From Climacium dendroides (Eukaryota > Streptophyta > Bryopsida > Hypnales > Climaciaceae), in assembly GCA_950106755.1 (NCBI GenBank), contig OX467082.1, positions 28,830,001 to 28,894,000 of the forward strand: DNA of 64,000 bases. Direction: 5' to 3'. Shown here piece after piece: positions 9,193-21,321 of the stretch. Positions within the stretch are counted from its first letter, which is position 1. Every line of letters starts with the position of its first letter. The notes beneath the pieces were generated by a model that was not told the origin of the DNA, ran no database searches, and saw only the letters and a list, made by a program, of their open reading frames with translations. The translations under genes were made by a program, and so were the position numbers.

Positions 9193-10896
9193 ATGGCGGA
9201 AATCATGCATCGTAATCTATCCGCGAAGCTGCGCTCGTTACCCTCGCATCGATCGAGCTCCTTCCGAAAATCCATCGACTGGAATAATGAAGACTCATCT
9301 TCATTCCAGCAAGAAGACTCCTCCGCCCTGGAGATCGACCAGAGCTGGGTGGTGCGGTGGCGTGCGAAAGAGACGTTCGACACCCTGTCCCCCTACTCCA
9401 ACCAGAAAGTGGTCATCGACGTCGGGATGACGACTTCCTACCGCATGGAAGGTCCGAAGAATTGCATCGTGGGCGCGGAGATTTTCGATCTCTTGTGGAA
9501 CAGCAAGATGTTTGCGAACGAGGATGGCTGCAGGGGGTGGTTCATTGATGAGCTTGAGATCAAGTTCGAGCCCATGTGGTGCCAGGAAGAGATTGTGACG
9601 GGGGCTTTGTATCCCAAGACGGTGAACGCGGCGGCCTACTTCGGGAACTCCACGCAAATGGGAATCACAGGATTCGTTGGAAGGAATCCCACGGTGGCGG
9701 TGAATATGAGCAAAACGCGATCGCAGCAAACATCGCAGCAAATGTACACTTGCAGGTACTGTCACTGGGATGGAAGTATGGTTTCGATGGGATGTAGCAA
9801 AAAGAATTAGGTCTGTATATTCTGCTTTGACAGGAAGCCTAATCGTTTGTTTGGTTTTTCTTTCATATTGAGATTATATATCCAATTGTGGTCTGACTAA
9901 TATCAGTCTGACTTCCCCCTCCCCGCCCACCCAAGGGAGATTTCAGAATTTACCATCATGGTAATGAAACAGAGTTTGCCACTTAGGAGACGGTCAACTC
10001 TGTTTTATTCCTCCATGGTCCACCCCGAATACTTCGAAATGATCCCTAAATGATCACCTGGAGATCGGCAATGCATAAGAACCTCACTCCCTTCCAAATT
10101 CGATAGACTGACATGATCCAGAGCACCAAACTTCTGACATCCAAGTACTCAGAGCTCTAAAGACGACTAGAATAGATCTAAGGTTTTAGGATCTAGGTTC
10201 TGCGGTTTTCAATCATGGAAAATGTTGCTTAGAGAATTCGACGATAACTCCTGAAGAATCTTATGATCTCCCCGCCATTTTTGGAGACAATAATGCAATA
10301 GAACATCACTGTGGTCAATTCGACAAACTGCCATGTCCCAGAGCGCCGAAATTGGCATATTCACATGCCAATCTCACAACTTGAGCTCTAAAGATCTGAA
10401 GCTCCAGCAGTGTACCACTCTGACTTTTGCCATTTCGCCATTTTAACAAATTCGTGGTTCCTGTTGCAGGTGGGAACGCGGCCAAGGCGGCGTCATGATC
10501 CTGCACTGGAAGCTCAACCTGTGGTGCCCCTCCAGCAAGCTGGAGTACCCCAAGTCTTACAACCCCCGGTGCTGGTCAGGCTCCAAAGTCCCACGCTTGC
10601 CCGCCGACTATGAGAAGGGCAACTTCAACGGACTGGATTTCAAGCCGCGCGTGGAGTGGGTGGTGCCTGCGTCCGTGGTGCGCGCAGGACAAGCCTCATG
10701 GCGCGTCACCACCAGCGCCAGTCTCACTTGCGTGAGCTCCCACAAGAACTGGTTCTTCCCAACGGACAAGTACTTCCACCAGGAGGGGATGCAGAGTGAA
10801 GAGATTTGGAGTTTTCCTGGGAAATCTAGCGAGGACTCGTGGCGGTGTAACAGTCGCTCGGGACACCATAGCTGCAGGGGAGCAGTGTTACTGTAA
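9193..10896 (+). CDS. Unrecognised 329-aa protein, two exons
   Basis: Exons are 9193-9755 and 10470-10896; AG/GTACTG and TTGCAG/G join in phase to give TCRWERGQGG, and 990 nt gives 329 residues. The start is ATG 9193; an in-frame TTG upstream is not used. The N-terminal 50 residues are Ser/Glu-rich and look disordered, with no signal peptide. The rest looks like one compact beta-rich domain with many Trp, Tyr and Cys: WVVRWRAKETFDTLSP, VVIDVGMTTSYRMEGP, then a Gly/Ser/Thr-rich stretch in the middle, MILHWKLNLWCPSSK, and WFFPTDKYFHQEG. I do not recognise the family and assign no function. The last 17 or so codons and the stop belong to the first copy of a tandem repeat that continues downstream, so the C-terminus is probably recent. 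Confidence 0.75.
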
Positions 10897-12005
10897 CTAT
10901 TCACAGACTTAGTGCAACATTTCACTGGATTAGCGTGATTCGAATGTGATTACAGATCCCGCTACAGATTTGTGCAACTAGTGTGGGCTTCCGTATGATT
11001 CTTCGATTTGGGGAAGTTTCTGCACAACGAATGCCGGATTTCCGAAAAGGAGAGGAAAATGCTGCGGGAATACTGATTGCGGTGCAGCAGTCGCGTGGGA
11101 CACCATAGCTGCCGAGGCGCAGTGTCACTGCAGCAATTCAAAGGCTTGTGTGAAACAGTCCCTGTGGTTAGTGTTGAATTCTAGGGTCCGATTGGTGTCA
11201 CAGAATCGTGCAATTAGTGTGGGCTTCCCTACGATTCTCCAAAGTTTCGGCAAACTGAATGGTGGATCGGTTCTGAAAACGAGAGCCTGATATTGCGGTG
11301 GGCCACACTAATTGCACGGGTTTGTGTCGAAGGTTTATTCTTGATATATAATTCGTCGGGAACTCGGGATGCTGGCACAGGTAAAACGTAGTACCTAGTG
11401 TAGTTTGCCATTGTAGGATCTGTACATTCTGTACAGCACTATACTGTACACTACGAAAACAAAAACAAAAGAAAGAAATCAACTTGTATACTTGACGACT
11501 CTGTTTTCTCGGTGTGTGAATTCGATTTGTTTTGGGGGTAGTAACTTACTTAATTGTCTTGCTCCGGTCACCATAACTGCCGAGGTTCCCTGGAACTGCA
11601 ACTGCTGTAACTGAACATTCCCCATGAATCTAGACTTCTAGTGGGGTCCTAGTGCGGACTTTCGTATGATTAACATTCATCCGACTATGAAAATATTCTG
11701 AGTGCAAACTGAATGCTGGATGGTTTCCAAACCAGAATAGGAAATTGTTGTGGGTCACACTAATTGCACAGGTTTGTGTCGTCGACGGGGTCGAGCTGTC
11801 GAAGGTTCATTCAAGATTTGATACATAATTTGTCGGGATGCTCGCACAGTTAAATACTAGCGTGCCGCTCCACGATCTGTACAATCTGTACATTCTGGAC
11901 AGCACTGTACTCTACGAAATTAAGTAAAAACAAAAAATCAGTCAACTTGTATACTTGAAGACTCTGCAATTTTCTCGGTGACTGCATGAATTCGATTTGA
12001 TTTGG
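10849..12005. repeat. Three-copy tandem repeat overlapping a gene 3' end
   Basis: Copies begin near 10849, 11087 and 11565. Shared landmarks are GG(G)ACACCATAGCTGC, GTGCAA(C/T)TAGTGTGGGCTT followed by a TATGATTC-like block, CACACTAATTGCAC, a CTGTACATTCTG(T/G)ACAGCAC block, and GTATACTTGA(C/A)GACTCTG. The first copy is shorter, about 240 bp; the second and third are about 440-480 bp. The first copy supplies the end of the preceding coding sequence. It could derive from unequal crossing-over. Confidence 0.75.
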
Positions 12006-12472
12006 GGAATGGTACTGTATTGAATGGGTGGTGATGTTGCCATCTCCGGGTGGGAGTTTTGGAGCTTTCGGGGATTTATGTTTTGTTAAAATTGCTTGAT
12101 ATACATCAGGATCTCTTTAACCTAAAAGAGTCCCTGCACAAGACCTACTTTCCCTCTTGAGGAAGTGGCAAACCTGAAGGTCTTTCCCTCATGGCAAGTA
12201 TGTGTAAGTGGGAAAATGATGGTAAAGTAGGTGAAAGTAGGAATTTATATATGTTTTTCCATGAGGGGATCATTCTATTCAAAAACAACTTGTACCTAGT
12301 TTTACCTTAAGGAAATTGATTTACAGTTTCCAGTTTGAAAAGAAAATGGTTTACAATGTGGTATCTTAAATTACACTCACCACCAAGCAAACAAACTTAA
12401 ATTACTATGTACATACACCAACTCGTTTCTTTCCAATTGACAAATTGCCTGTAAATTTGCATAAGAGCAACT

Positions 12473-12690
12473 TTAGTCATCCAAACAAGCATTGCGAATA
12501 AGGTTCACTATCCATCTTTCCGCATCATCGTCGTTCATGTTCAACTTCTGAGAGAGCATTCCGATGTCAATAGACTCGTGAATGTGACAGTAAGTCTCAA
12601 AAATGAAAAAGACAGCAATTTCCTAAACTCGTCCCTCAATGGAATGGTCACAAAGCCATTCTCCAATGATTGCCCAAGAAAAAGTTGCTG
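12473..12690 (-). pseudogene. eIF3e (INT6) PCI-domain fragment, broken
   Basis: On the reverse strand one frame reads FFLGQSLENGFVTIPLRDEF, then a frame change, then [34 protein letters not shown] and [12 protein letters not shown] before a stop at 12473. This matches the C-terminal PCI/winged-helix region of translation initiation factor 3 subunit e, where FIFETYC, KLNM and [12 protein letters not shown] are hallmarks. In eIF3e the sequence continues past this point, and the two segments should be one frame. The indel, the early stop and the isolation in a repeat desert mark it as a non-functional fragment. It overlaps no other gene. Confidence 0.75.
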
Positions 12691-12699
12691 ACAGTTACC

Positions 12700-15650
12700 T
12701 ACATGGAGTCATGGAGAGCAACTTTACATGAGTAATAGAACCCAAAGCCCAACAAACAATTGAAGCAGAATATATCCTGATTCTGAGAACGATACTTTTC
12801 TACACACTTCCACAATCACTTGAACCTTTGGATCTGATCATACAAAGTATTCAAAAGAATTGCACTCTTGTAAATGAAAAAAAGAAACAAAATAATGCAG
12901 GTGTGACATTAATGACCTTAACGCACTGTTCCAGACACAAGTCATTGAAAGTGCTAGACACCATATATACAAGTGTGTAAAAAACTGAACCAAATGATTT
13001 CGATAAATTATATAATTGAGACATCCAACTCTTTTACCACTCGGAATTGCATGCTCTCAGAGACAGACAATTGACGTCCTTGAAGATGTAGAAGGCTAGA
13101 AATTTGCTCTGCCCAAGGTTCATACCTTACTCATCACATGCAGAAAGCAGGATAAAAGCAGGCTCACGACTTCCTAGTCGCAATCTCATCAGTCAAGGAT
13201 ACATCTATCTGCAAAAGATAAAGGAAGAATCAAAACTAGATAGGTGATAAAAACAAAAAGAACTAGTAAGGGTGATAAAAACAAAGAGTTTTTGCTTGTA
13301 AAACAAAAAGAAGGAAATAAATTGAGGTCCTTCATAGAATTGATTGTACTTTGAGAGAATCTCATCAATACTATCTTTTAATAGCAAAATGTATTCTCTC
13401 TCATGCCTCCAAATCATCCATTGCATAAGCAATACTAAACTCTGCTTCAATTCATCTTGGACATGGAACCTTTATAAATTGCAAAATATTGATTCCACTA
13501 GATGAATACATATGTAATCATAAAGAAACATTGGATTGTTTAATATGACATTCATACAAGTGACTTCATCCATGAGATCTATCTATATATACATTATCAA
13601 CCTCATCTTACAAGATGCAAGAAATATTCTGCAAAAAAAAAACTTGGATCTCACCACTAAAATCATGGTTGAAGAACTTTTTGATTCTGGCCTTGTATGC
13701 AATAGCATTGTTGAGGTCTTTATCTATAACTATTGTACACCGACATTTGTAAAGCTTTCCAAAAAGCAAGGCCAACTTCACGATTCCACTATTGATCATT
13801 TCAATCTCTAAGAATTCCTTTCTCACTCAAATACCAAAGTACATGTTTCTTGTACTCATAAGGCATAATCTCCAATTTAGTATCTTTTTGACCCACAATA
13901 ATATCTTTTGAAATAGATGTCAAATGGCATGCATTTGAAGAAATCCTCATTAGGCGCACTTAGTTCTACTACAACAAACCACATGTGAACAAGTGGTTTC
14001 TAATAAATTGTAATTTTAACTTCAAATTTTGAGCATTGTTTACTAATGCCTATAGGATTCTACTCCCAAAATTTCAAACTCAAATAAAATATGGAATGAT
14101 TTCTAAAAAAGGTCAAAAATGTACTAAAATGGCATGTTTTTTTAACTCAAATTTTTTTAGAGAACACATTTAGATGACCATTGTATCAATATTCAACTCA
14201 AAATGAACTTTCAATAGAGAATTATTTTTAGGAATTTTTGGTTGATTTTTTAAGACAATTTTTTCTTATATAATATAGGAGTGTGAAAGTTATTTTTCAA
14301 TTCTACAATGTATATTTTTACTTCAAAAATTTGTAACTAATTATTATTAACAAATAGAAATATCAATAAAAGTAGAAAAATCTAGTCATACAAAGTAACA
14401 AGAAACAAGAAATAACTTCCATTGCCATGTGGTAAGGCCATCTCCTTCAATTCAAATTTGATGCATAGTATTGTTAAAAACTTGTCTTCTATAAAATTGT
14501 ATATAAGATATCTCCATCTCCTTATTATTTGTCAAAATTTTATGAAACTCTAACACAAGACACTCATAAAAGTAACACCAGTATAATTTGTGTGAATTAA
14601 AATAAAGAACATCATCCATAATGTGCGTAGTACCTATAAAATTTAAATTCAAAGAATTTAGGTCAAAAACACAAAAGCTACATCCATACACTAACAAATT
14701 AAACAACGCACTAGTTTTTAAAATGTAATTTAATTATTAAAAATAAACATTAACAAAAACTAACTTGCAACATGCTCTAATGGAACTCTATTGGGCCCAT
14801 CCAACTCTTTAGACAAAACACACCAAGAATAAAGCAAACTTATAACAATTGAAATGTCCTTTGAAGACCAACCAAGGTTGAAGGTTGAAAGGACATTTCA
14901 AAGGTCTCCAAAGGACATTTCAACCTTCTGACACCCGCTTATAAACTAAGTTCAATAAATGCAAGAGTTGATTTTCTTTTACCAACACTATATTCAATAT
15001 TTTGAAAGTATGGGACCCTCTCAAAATAATATTGGCCATTTAGACGCTAAGCTTCGAATTGTAGTTGTAGCCAATTTAGGTTGACAAATACTAAATTTAT
15101 TAGTTCTAAAGTATAATTTTCATTATAATGAAAGTTTTATGAGCTAGAGAGTCTTGCAATATATTCAATTCCCTATAATAATTAAGGCTCTAAACATATA
15201 TATGTGAAAATTAGGTCATTAGATGAATACCAAGTCATGCCCTCTACAATTGCTTGTAAGAAGTTGATTATCTCATTTTGGCAATTAGGCGGTCTAGGTT
15301 CGATTTCCATTGTATTTATATGAGCAAGTGAGAGAAACACATGACTTGGTGGTGCTAAGTGAACTTTGTAAGTAAGAAAATTGTAACAATCAACTGGCCC
15401 GCTATCCAAAATGTGACAAGTGTTTAACACATGAACGGAATAAAAAGTGGACATACCCACTACCCATTAGAATATGACAATGGAAAAAACATTAATATAA
15501 AACATAGAATATATATGCATACGTAACTTCAAATATCAAGTGTACAATTCAAGACTTTGGTTGATGACTTTAATTTGAATAGCTAAGATCTTGATCATGC
15601 ACTACACAATATCTTTCCTTATTTGAGACTTCCATGTTGTCATCAAAGCA
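12700..15650. other. AT-rich intergenic, no gene supported
   Basis: The tract is strongly AT-rich with only short chance open frames. A short inverted repeat at 14851-14926 pairs GAAATGTCCTTTGAAGACC with GGTCTCCAAAGGACATTTC. Nothing else is recognised. Confidence 0.6.
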
Positions 15651-16550
15651 TTCATATTCTTTCAAAGCAACGGTTTAGTTTCATTGTTCTTCAAACATAA
15701 ACCTCCTTCACTATCCCACCCAGTGTAGTTTTCTTGAACATCCTGATTTTGAGATGCTCGACAAAAGTACTGAATGAGGATACAATGTGGTTTCTTAGGA
15801 TTACAATGCGAATCAAACAACGCCCTTGCAACCCAAATTAGTGGACTGTCACCATCTACAAGTCAAAATGCAACAAAGTAGTCATTAAAGAGATCACATG
15901 CCACCCTACAAGATTGATGTAAGCAACCACTTAGTGGCCCCCACATAGGTATCATTCCCTGCAAACTCTTTACGATCCCTTCCATCTTCGTTTATTTGGT
16001 CCGCTCAAATCACTTCAATACGAATAGTCAGCTAGAAATTGTCCTTTGTAACTATAATAGTAGGTAGCAATTCAAGCATCGTTGCCCTTATATTATGACA
16101 ACAGTACACCAAATGCTCAATGTCTTAAGTATTCTTTAGAAACATCTACAATGTACAAGTTCTCCTAGTATTTTTCAAATCCATTAATACCTTTCATAAT
16201 ATCCTCTATGCCTCTCATTGCCTTCATTTGAACTAGCAATGGTTCACCACGTGGCCATAAACTTTCACCTTCAACATCTTCTTTCCACAATTTAATGCCT
16301 CTTCTATCGTCCCCCAACCACTACACATCAATACACAACAACTTGTACTTCATGATTAGAATTCCATTTGAATCTAGATAGAACTTGAGTTGTTATGACT
16401 TTGTATGCCCAATAAGGATATTTCCACCATCAACAAATGAACCTATAATGAATCCTTTGAAATCGGGCACCTCGAGTACACAAAAAGTGTTCAAAGGGAC
16501 TTTAAGATTACATTTATTTTGCCCATACAAGAATTTTTTCTCTATTGGTC
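15650..16550 (-). pseudogene. Decayed coding tract of unknown family
   Basis: The reverse strand gives blocks of convincing protein-like sequence across shifting frames: VPDFKGFIIGSFVDGGN, LGDDRRGIKLWKEDVEGES, MKAMRGIEDIMKGINGFEKY, and DGDSPLIWVARALFDSHC followed by ILIQYFCRAS. Stops and frame changes separate them. The composition is less AT-biased than the flanks. I do not recognise the family; a transposon-carried or ancient cellular gene is possible. It is certainly not intact. Confidence 0.5.
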
Positions 16551-16868
16551 TTTGTCATTGATACCCCCCAAGTCACCAAGTATCAAAGCATTGCCAATAC
16601 TCTTTTATAGTATACCAGTATTAGTATCTAAATGGAGGAAAATTATAGCAATTATTGTTTTATATTCGACAACCACAAAATCATAGTCAAACAAGTGCAT
16701 TGCAAGTACCCTCTTCTAACAACCACGGAATAGTAAACTGAGATATATTCCTTTTTAGTCTTGATTCACAATCATAAGGTGAATCTCTTTTTTGTCAAAG
16801 ATTCCATCCTTAGTGTAGCTTAGTAAGGCTTTTAAAATAGCTTGGTTTGCCAAACCTTGACAACTCTT

Positions 16869-17109
16869 TCATTATAAAAAATTTGTGTTTTGTGTAACGT
16901 TTTATAATTTTAGTAGACAAATTTAGGTGACGTCAAATATAACAACTTGTATTTTTATGTCAATAATAATGTCCAATACAACATCTGGATGTTATATTAG
17001 ATGCTATTATTGACATAAAATACAAGTTGTTCTATTCAACATCACCTAAAATTTGTCTGCTAAAATTATAAAATGTCACATAAAACACAAGTTTTTTATA
17101 GATAATGTT
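16869..17109. mobile_element. Foldback (MITE-like) element, about 240 bp
   Basis: Two arms of about 115 bp pair around a tiny loop at about 16986 (ACATC-TG-GATGT). Matching blocks in order include GTGTTTTGTGTAACGTTTTA / its GTGTTTTATGTGAC partner, TTATAATTTTAG(T/C)AGACAAATT, and ACAACTTGTATTTT(T)ATGTCAA. The arms run from CATTATAAAAAA to TTTTTTATAGATAATG. No coding capacity is present. A transcript would form a long hairpin, as MITE-derived small-RNA precursors do. Confidence 0.8.
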
Positions 17110-17290
17110 ACTATACTATGTGACAGTGCTTAACACCCAAAGAACTAATCCATTTCCAAATAGTTGAACAACATTCTAAGCTTAATTTAGACTTTTAAAT
17201 TATATTTGAAATTTTTTTTCTTATATTTATATTACATGAGGCTATGTCATCCCTCAACATTATTAATTTGTGAAAAATTGATAAATTTTA
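17110..17290. repeat. Empty-site relative of the CACTA insertion
   Basis: This segment matches the two flanks of the element at 18633-21584 joined together. Left flank: TATG/TATTATGTGACA...CTTAA...AAA (18590-18632). Right flank: (G/A)GACTAGTCCATT-type sequence continuing to CAACATTCTAA and on to about 21745. In the empty copy AAA occurs once (17139-17141), where the filled copy has AAA on both sides. Identity is partial, so the two are diverged copies of an older repeat. Confidence 0.7.
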
Positions 17291-18632
17291 ATACAATTCT
17301 CCATCAAAATAGTTCTTTTTGCTAAGTATAAAGAGCAAGTTAGTTCTTTTTGCTTTTAAGTAAACTAACAAAATGAAGCTTTTCAAGTTTAGTTTCTAGT
17401 TATTTGCTCAAATTTCTTGAAAAAATTCCTAAAATGAAGATTTTATTGCAATTCAAATTTGAATGTCTACAACCACGTTTCTAAGTTTATAATCCATTCA
17501 ATGGACATCATGACTTTTGGAATTAGTTGAAGAGAAATGAAGTCTTGGAAGGGCTCTTTTAGGGTTGTTTTCCAAGTTGTAAACAAATGACTATTGGGCA
17601 AAATGTTAAATAATTAAAAAATGGTAATAATATTTTTAAAATAATTATCATCTATTTTATATTTTATATTTTATAAAAAATATGTAAAAACAATTAAATA
17701 ATCTAATCTAATGTAGTAGTGTCTGTGCCACATTAATAATCTATATGTGCTTCAAATATTTAACTACAACAAAGCTCTTGACTTTGGGAACATGCAAAGA
17801 ACTTACAACCCTCTTGGAGCTTCACTTTCTTTTGAATGAGTAATGTCACAACTTAGGGACCTTATGATAGTAGTTCTTTTTTATGCAAAATTTTATACCA
17901 TGGTGACATTACACTTTTATAAAAGTGACATGCCTTATCGGAGATAGGAAGGTGGTTTAGAATTCTTCAAAATTTATAAAACTCTTTATTATCATATTTA
18001 TATGGAATTTCTTTTGAAATACTTAAATGTACTAATGAGAAGACATAGTATTCAAGGTAAATCTGCCTATGGTAGGTAGATTGAGTGTTTTCTTCTGTTG
18101 CCATTAGCAAAAAAATTCAGATTTTTTTCCTATACAAAGACAAATGTGAGAAATGAATAAAGCAATTGAAAATTTATTTTTTGGACAAATTATGAATTTA
18201 TTATAAATTTTTGAAGTGTACTATTCATTTGGTCCAAAAGAGTCTATAAACTACCCCAAATCAACAAAAAGTGTTTCTATGATGGTCATCTTACCACTTA
18301 AAGCAGTCACAACATTTTCTATTATGGCTACAAGATTTCCTAACATGGCCATGACATGAAGGAATTAAAAAATAATTTTTTATAATGAGTTTATATTATA
18401 AAGGTGTAAGTGTCCTATGACAATCACTAACAACTCCATGACCATCTCCCAAGGCATGGATTATGGCCACAAATCAACCTAATGTAGTTATAACCCCATT
18501 TATTATAAAAAAATCTACCGTGGGTTGATGTAAGACTCTAATGGATGGTTCCCTAAGTGCCTATTATGGGTGGTTTGCCTACCATAGGCAAGTAACACCA
18601 CTTATATTATGTGACACCACTTAATACATAAA
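17291..18632. other. AT-rich intergenic, no gene supported
   Basis: Short chance frames only. The last 40 bp are the left flank of the CACTA insertion. Confidence 0.6.
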
Positions 18633-18731
18633 CACTACAACAAAACACACATTTTATGATTAAAAAAATATGACTAGGGATGACTAACGTCTCCTTGTAG
18701 TCACATTTTTGGATGCCAAAACTTTGAAAAA

Positions 18732-19496
18732 AAATCATTAGGAGGAATATGAACCCTCAAAGGGACTGCAAGTTTTTTACTACGACATAACTAAGTTTTG
18801 AAAAAGTAGAGGGAAAAAAAAGGTCCACGGTGGTATGAGTGCAACACTGCAACCACCTAGACTCAAAGTAACTCGACTTCCCTGTAACCAATCTCTATTT
18901 CTAGTTTGAGACTTCAACGACACTGTTGCAATACAACTGCTATCTTGCAAATCTAGTGCCCTTTTCCCGATAGTCATGGCTAATTCCTTGGGAGCAAATT
19001 GAATTCCATTAGGACACCTGCATTACAACTTAATTTTAGCATTTGGGACTTGAATCCAACACTAATTACAACCTTTGAGAAAAAGCACGACCATCGCTTG
19101 TGTAATTGGAGCAGCTCATTTGAGCCACAAGTTCAATCAGCTTTTATTCATGTATCTTCAAAGGCATTGAGCTTTAATTGGAAAGTGAGGTTGGAAGGAG
19201 CTATGCTTTACACCAGAGGAACAAGCATGCTTCAAGTCCGAAGAAAGAGCCAAGCTTCACACCAAACAAGGAAACCAATTCAGGTAACAAGTCAGGACAG
19301 ATCGACTTGAAGTAGGACAGATGTCAAATTGCACTGAGGGTTCTCATTTTGGGGATGAAATTTCGGACTGCATTTATTTCATATAGTAGCTAATCTCTCA
19401 ATAGTTACTCCAGTGAGAGAGTAGGTAAAAAAATTTCCCGCCAAATGCTTTATACTACGAAGCAGTCCCTTTGAGGGTCCATTTTTTTCCTAATGA
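18732..19496. repeat. Inverted-repeat module inside the CACTA element
   Basis: Arms 18732-18769 and 19462-19496 share TCATTAGGA and CCCTCAAAGGGACTGC in inverted orientation. The roughly 690 bp between them is less AT-rich than its surroundings and has a chance frame at 18999-19310. It may be a nested terminal-inverted-repeat element or captured host sequence. Confidence 0.6.
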
Positions 19497-19995
19497 TGAT
19501 TGCAAATATGACTGTCAATCATGTTTTGCCCTTGTATTTGATGGACGTATAATATACACTTATTGGAAACATCAAGTATTTTATAAGGAACATATCTTGG
19601 GAACACCTAGTCATATGTATTAAAATATTTTTGCATGTGACTATGTGTAGTCATATTTTATAGTCACATTTTTATAGAAATTTTATTTTTGGGGGGCAAC
19701 CCCTAAAAATTTTGACAATTTAAAAAATATATAAAAATATTATTGTTCAAAATTTTGAAATCCTAACTACTACTTTTGAAAGATTTTGAAATCCTAACCA
19801 TCACTTTTTTAAGATTTTGAAATCTTAGCTGTCATTTTTAGGGTTTTAAAACCCTAGTTTCCACTTCTTTAAGGTATTGAAACCCTAGGCACTACTTCTC
19901 TTCCTTGTCATTTGTTTCATTATTACTTTTACTTCTTCTTGCCTCTTGTTTTCTTTCTCTTTTTTTTTTTTTTTTTTTCTGTTATTGTCTCTTGG

Positions 19996-20420
19996 TTGTT
20001 GCTTCTTAGTTGTTACCTCTTAGTTGTTCCTTTTTAGTTGTTGTTTCTTAGTTGTTCCTTCTTAATTGTTGTCTCTTAGTTGTTGCTTACTAGTAGCTTA
20101 CTAGTTGTTGTGAATCTTTTATTTGTTGCTTCTTAGTTGTTGTAAGTTTTTTAGTTGTCGCTCCTTAATTGTTGTGAGTCTATTAGTTGTTTCTTTTTAA
20201 TTGTTGTCTCTTAGTTGTTGCTTACTAGTTGTTCCTTCTTAATTGTTGCCTTTAGTTGCATCTTAAATTTTTGCCTCTTATTGTCTCTTAGATTTTACCT
20301 GTTATTATTTTTAAGTCTTGCTTCTTTTTTTCTCTTGTTGCCTCTTGTTGCCTTTTGTTGCATCTTAGCTCTTATTTGTTGCTACCTCTTAGTACTTGCC
20401 ACCTTTAGCTTTTTATTTTT
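19996..20420. repeat. 14-bp minisatellite, unit TTGTTGCTTCTTAG
   Basis: Seven contiguous units run from 19996 to 20093 with one to four changes each; imperfect units continue to about 20420. The T/G-rich array lies inside the CACTA element. The 105-aa frame over its distal part, rich in Leu/Phe/Ser, is an artefact of the repeat. Confidence 0.8.
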
Positions 20421-20947
20421 TAATTTATATTATTATTTTCTTTTATTTCTTGTAATTTCTAAAAAAAAAGTTGTTTTGACTTTTTTCCACTCTCAACTTA
20501 TACTACATATTTTTGTTGCCATAAACCTTTGAAGATTAACCTTTATTATTCATTCACTAAAATTGACCTCCTTGATTGTGTATGTAGGCACTTAAAGTTG
20601 AAGCAAAGTTATTGAAGGCTATTTACAATACAATAAAATCAACGGCTTCACATTATTGTAAGTAATACGGACCTTACAAGCATGTGTAAATGTTCAATCA
20701 TATAATGAGTCATTATAATATTTCTACAATGTTTTGTATTAGTGACTAATAAATGTCTTTAAAAAAATTTGCATTTTTTTTGCATTTTTTTTCCATATGA
20801 TTGCTTCTTATACATCTTGTAAATCATGTGTACTCATTTTTAATTGCATGAATTTTTTTATTTAGTAGCTAAATTATATTGATGTATAACTTCATGATTA
20901 CATTTAATCACAAAATTACTAATGACATTTAGTTGAATTGGTATATC

Positions 20948-21321
20948 AACCAAAATATGACTCACAATAGTCATACTCCACATCAACCAAAAATATCACT
21001 TACAAGAGTCACATTATACATCAAAAGAAAATATCACTTACACAAGTCATATTCCAAATCAATAAAATTATGACTTATGAAAGTCACATTCAACATCAAT
21101 AAAAAACATGACTCATAAGAGTCACATTCAACATCAATAAAAAATATGACTCACAATTGTTATTTCACGTCAACCAAAATGTGACTCATTGTAGTCATAT
21201 TTCACGTCAACCAAAATGTGACTCATTGTAGTCATATTTCATGTCGACCAAAATATGATTCATTGTAGTCATATTCCACATTAGCAAAAAAATATGACTG
21301 CACTCAATCACATATTACATA
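20948..21321. repeat. About ten 37-bp subterminal repeats of the CACTA element
   Basis: Consecutive units follow the pattern AACCAAAATATGACTCA, a few bases, AGTCATATTCCACATC with substitutions. Each includes a TGACTCA-like half and an AGTCA half that can pair. In CACTA families such arrays are transposase-accessory binding sites; here that role is inferred from position and form. Confidence 0.8.

Noticed and set aside
15285..15315. GGTTCGATTTCC resembling a tRNA B box
   Set aside because: No cloverleaf can be formed and no A-box partner is present upstream.
20215..20532. 105-codon Leu/Phe-rich frame that looks like a membrane protein
   Set aside because: It is the translation of the T-rich 14-bp minisatellite, not a gene.
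20948..21321. Regularly spaced repeats that might suggest a CRISPR array
   Set aside because: Units are contiguous and degenerate with no unique spacers, in a plant nuclear context inside a CACTA element.
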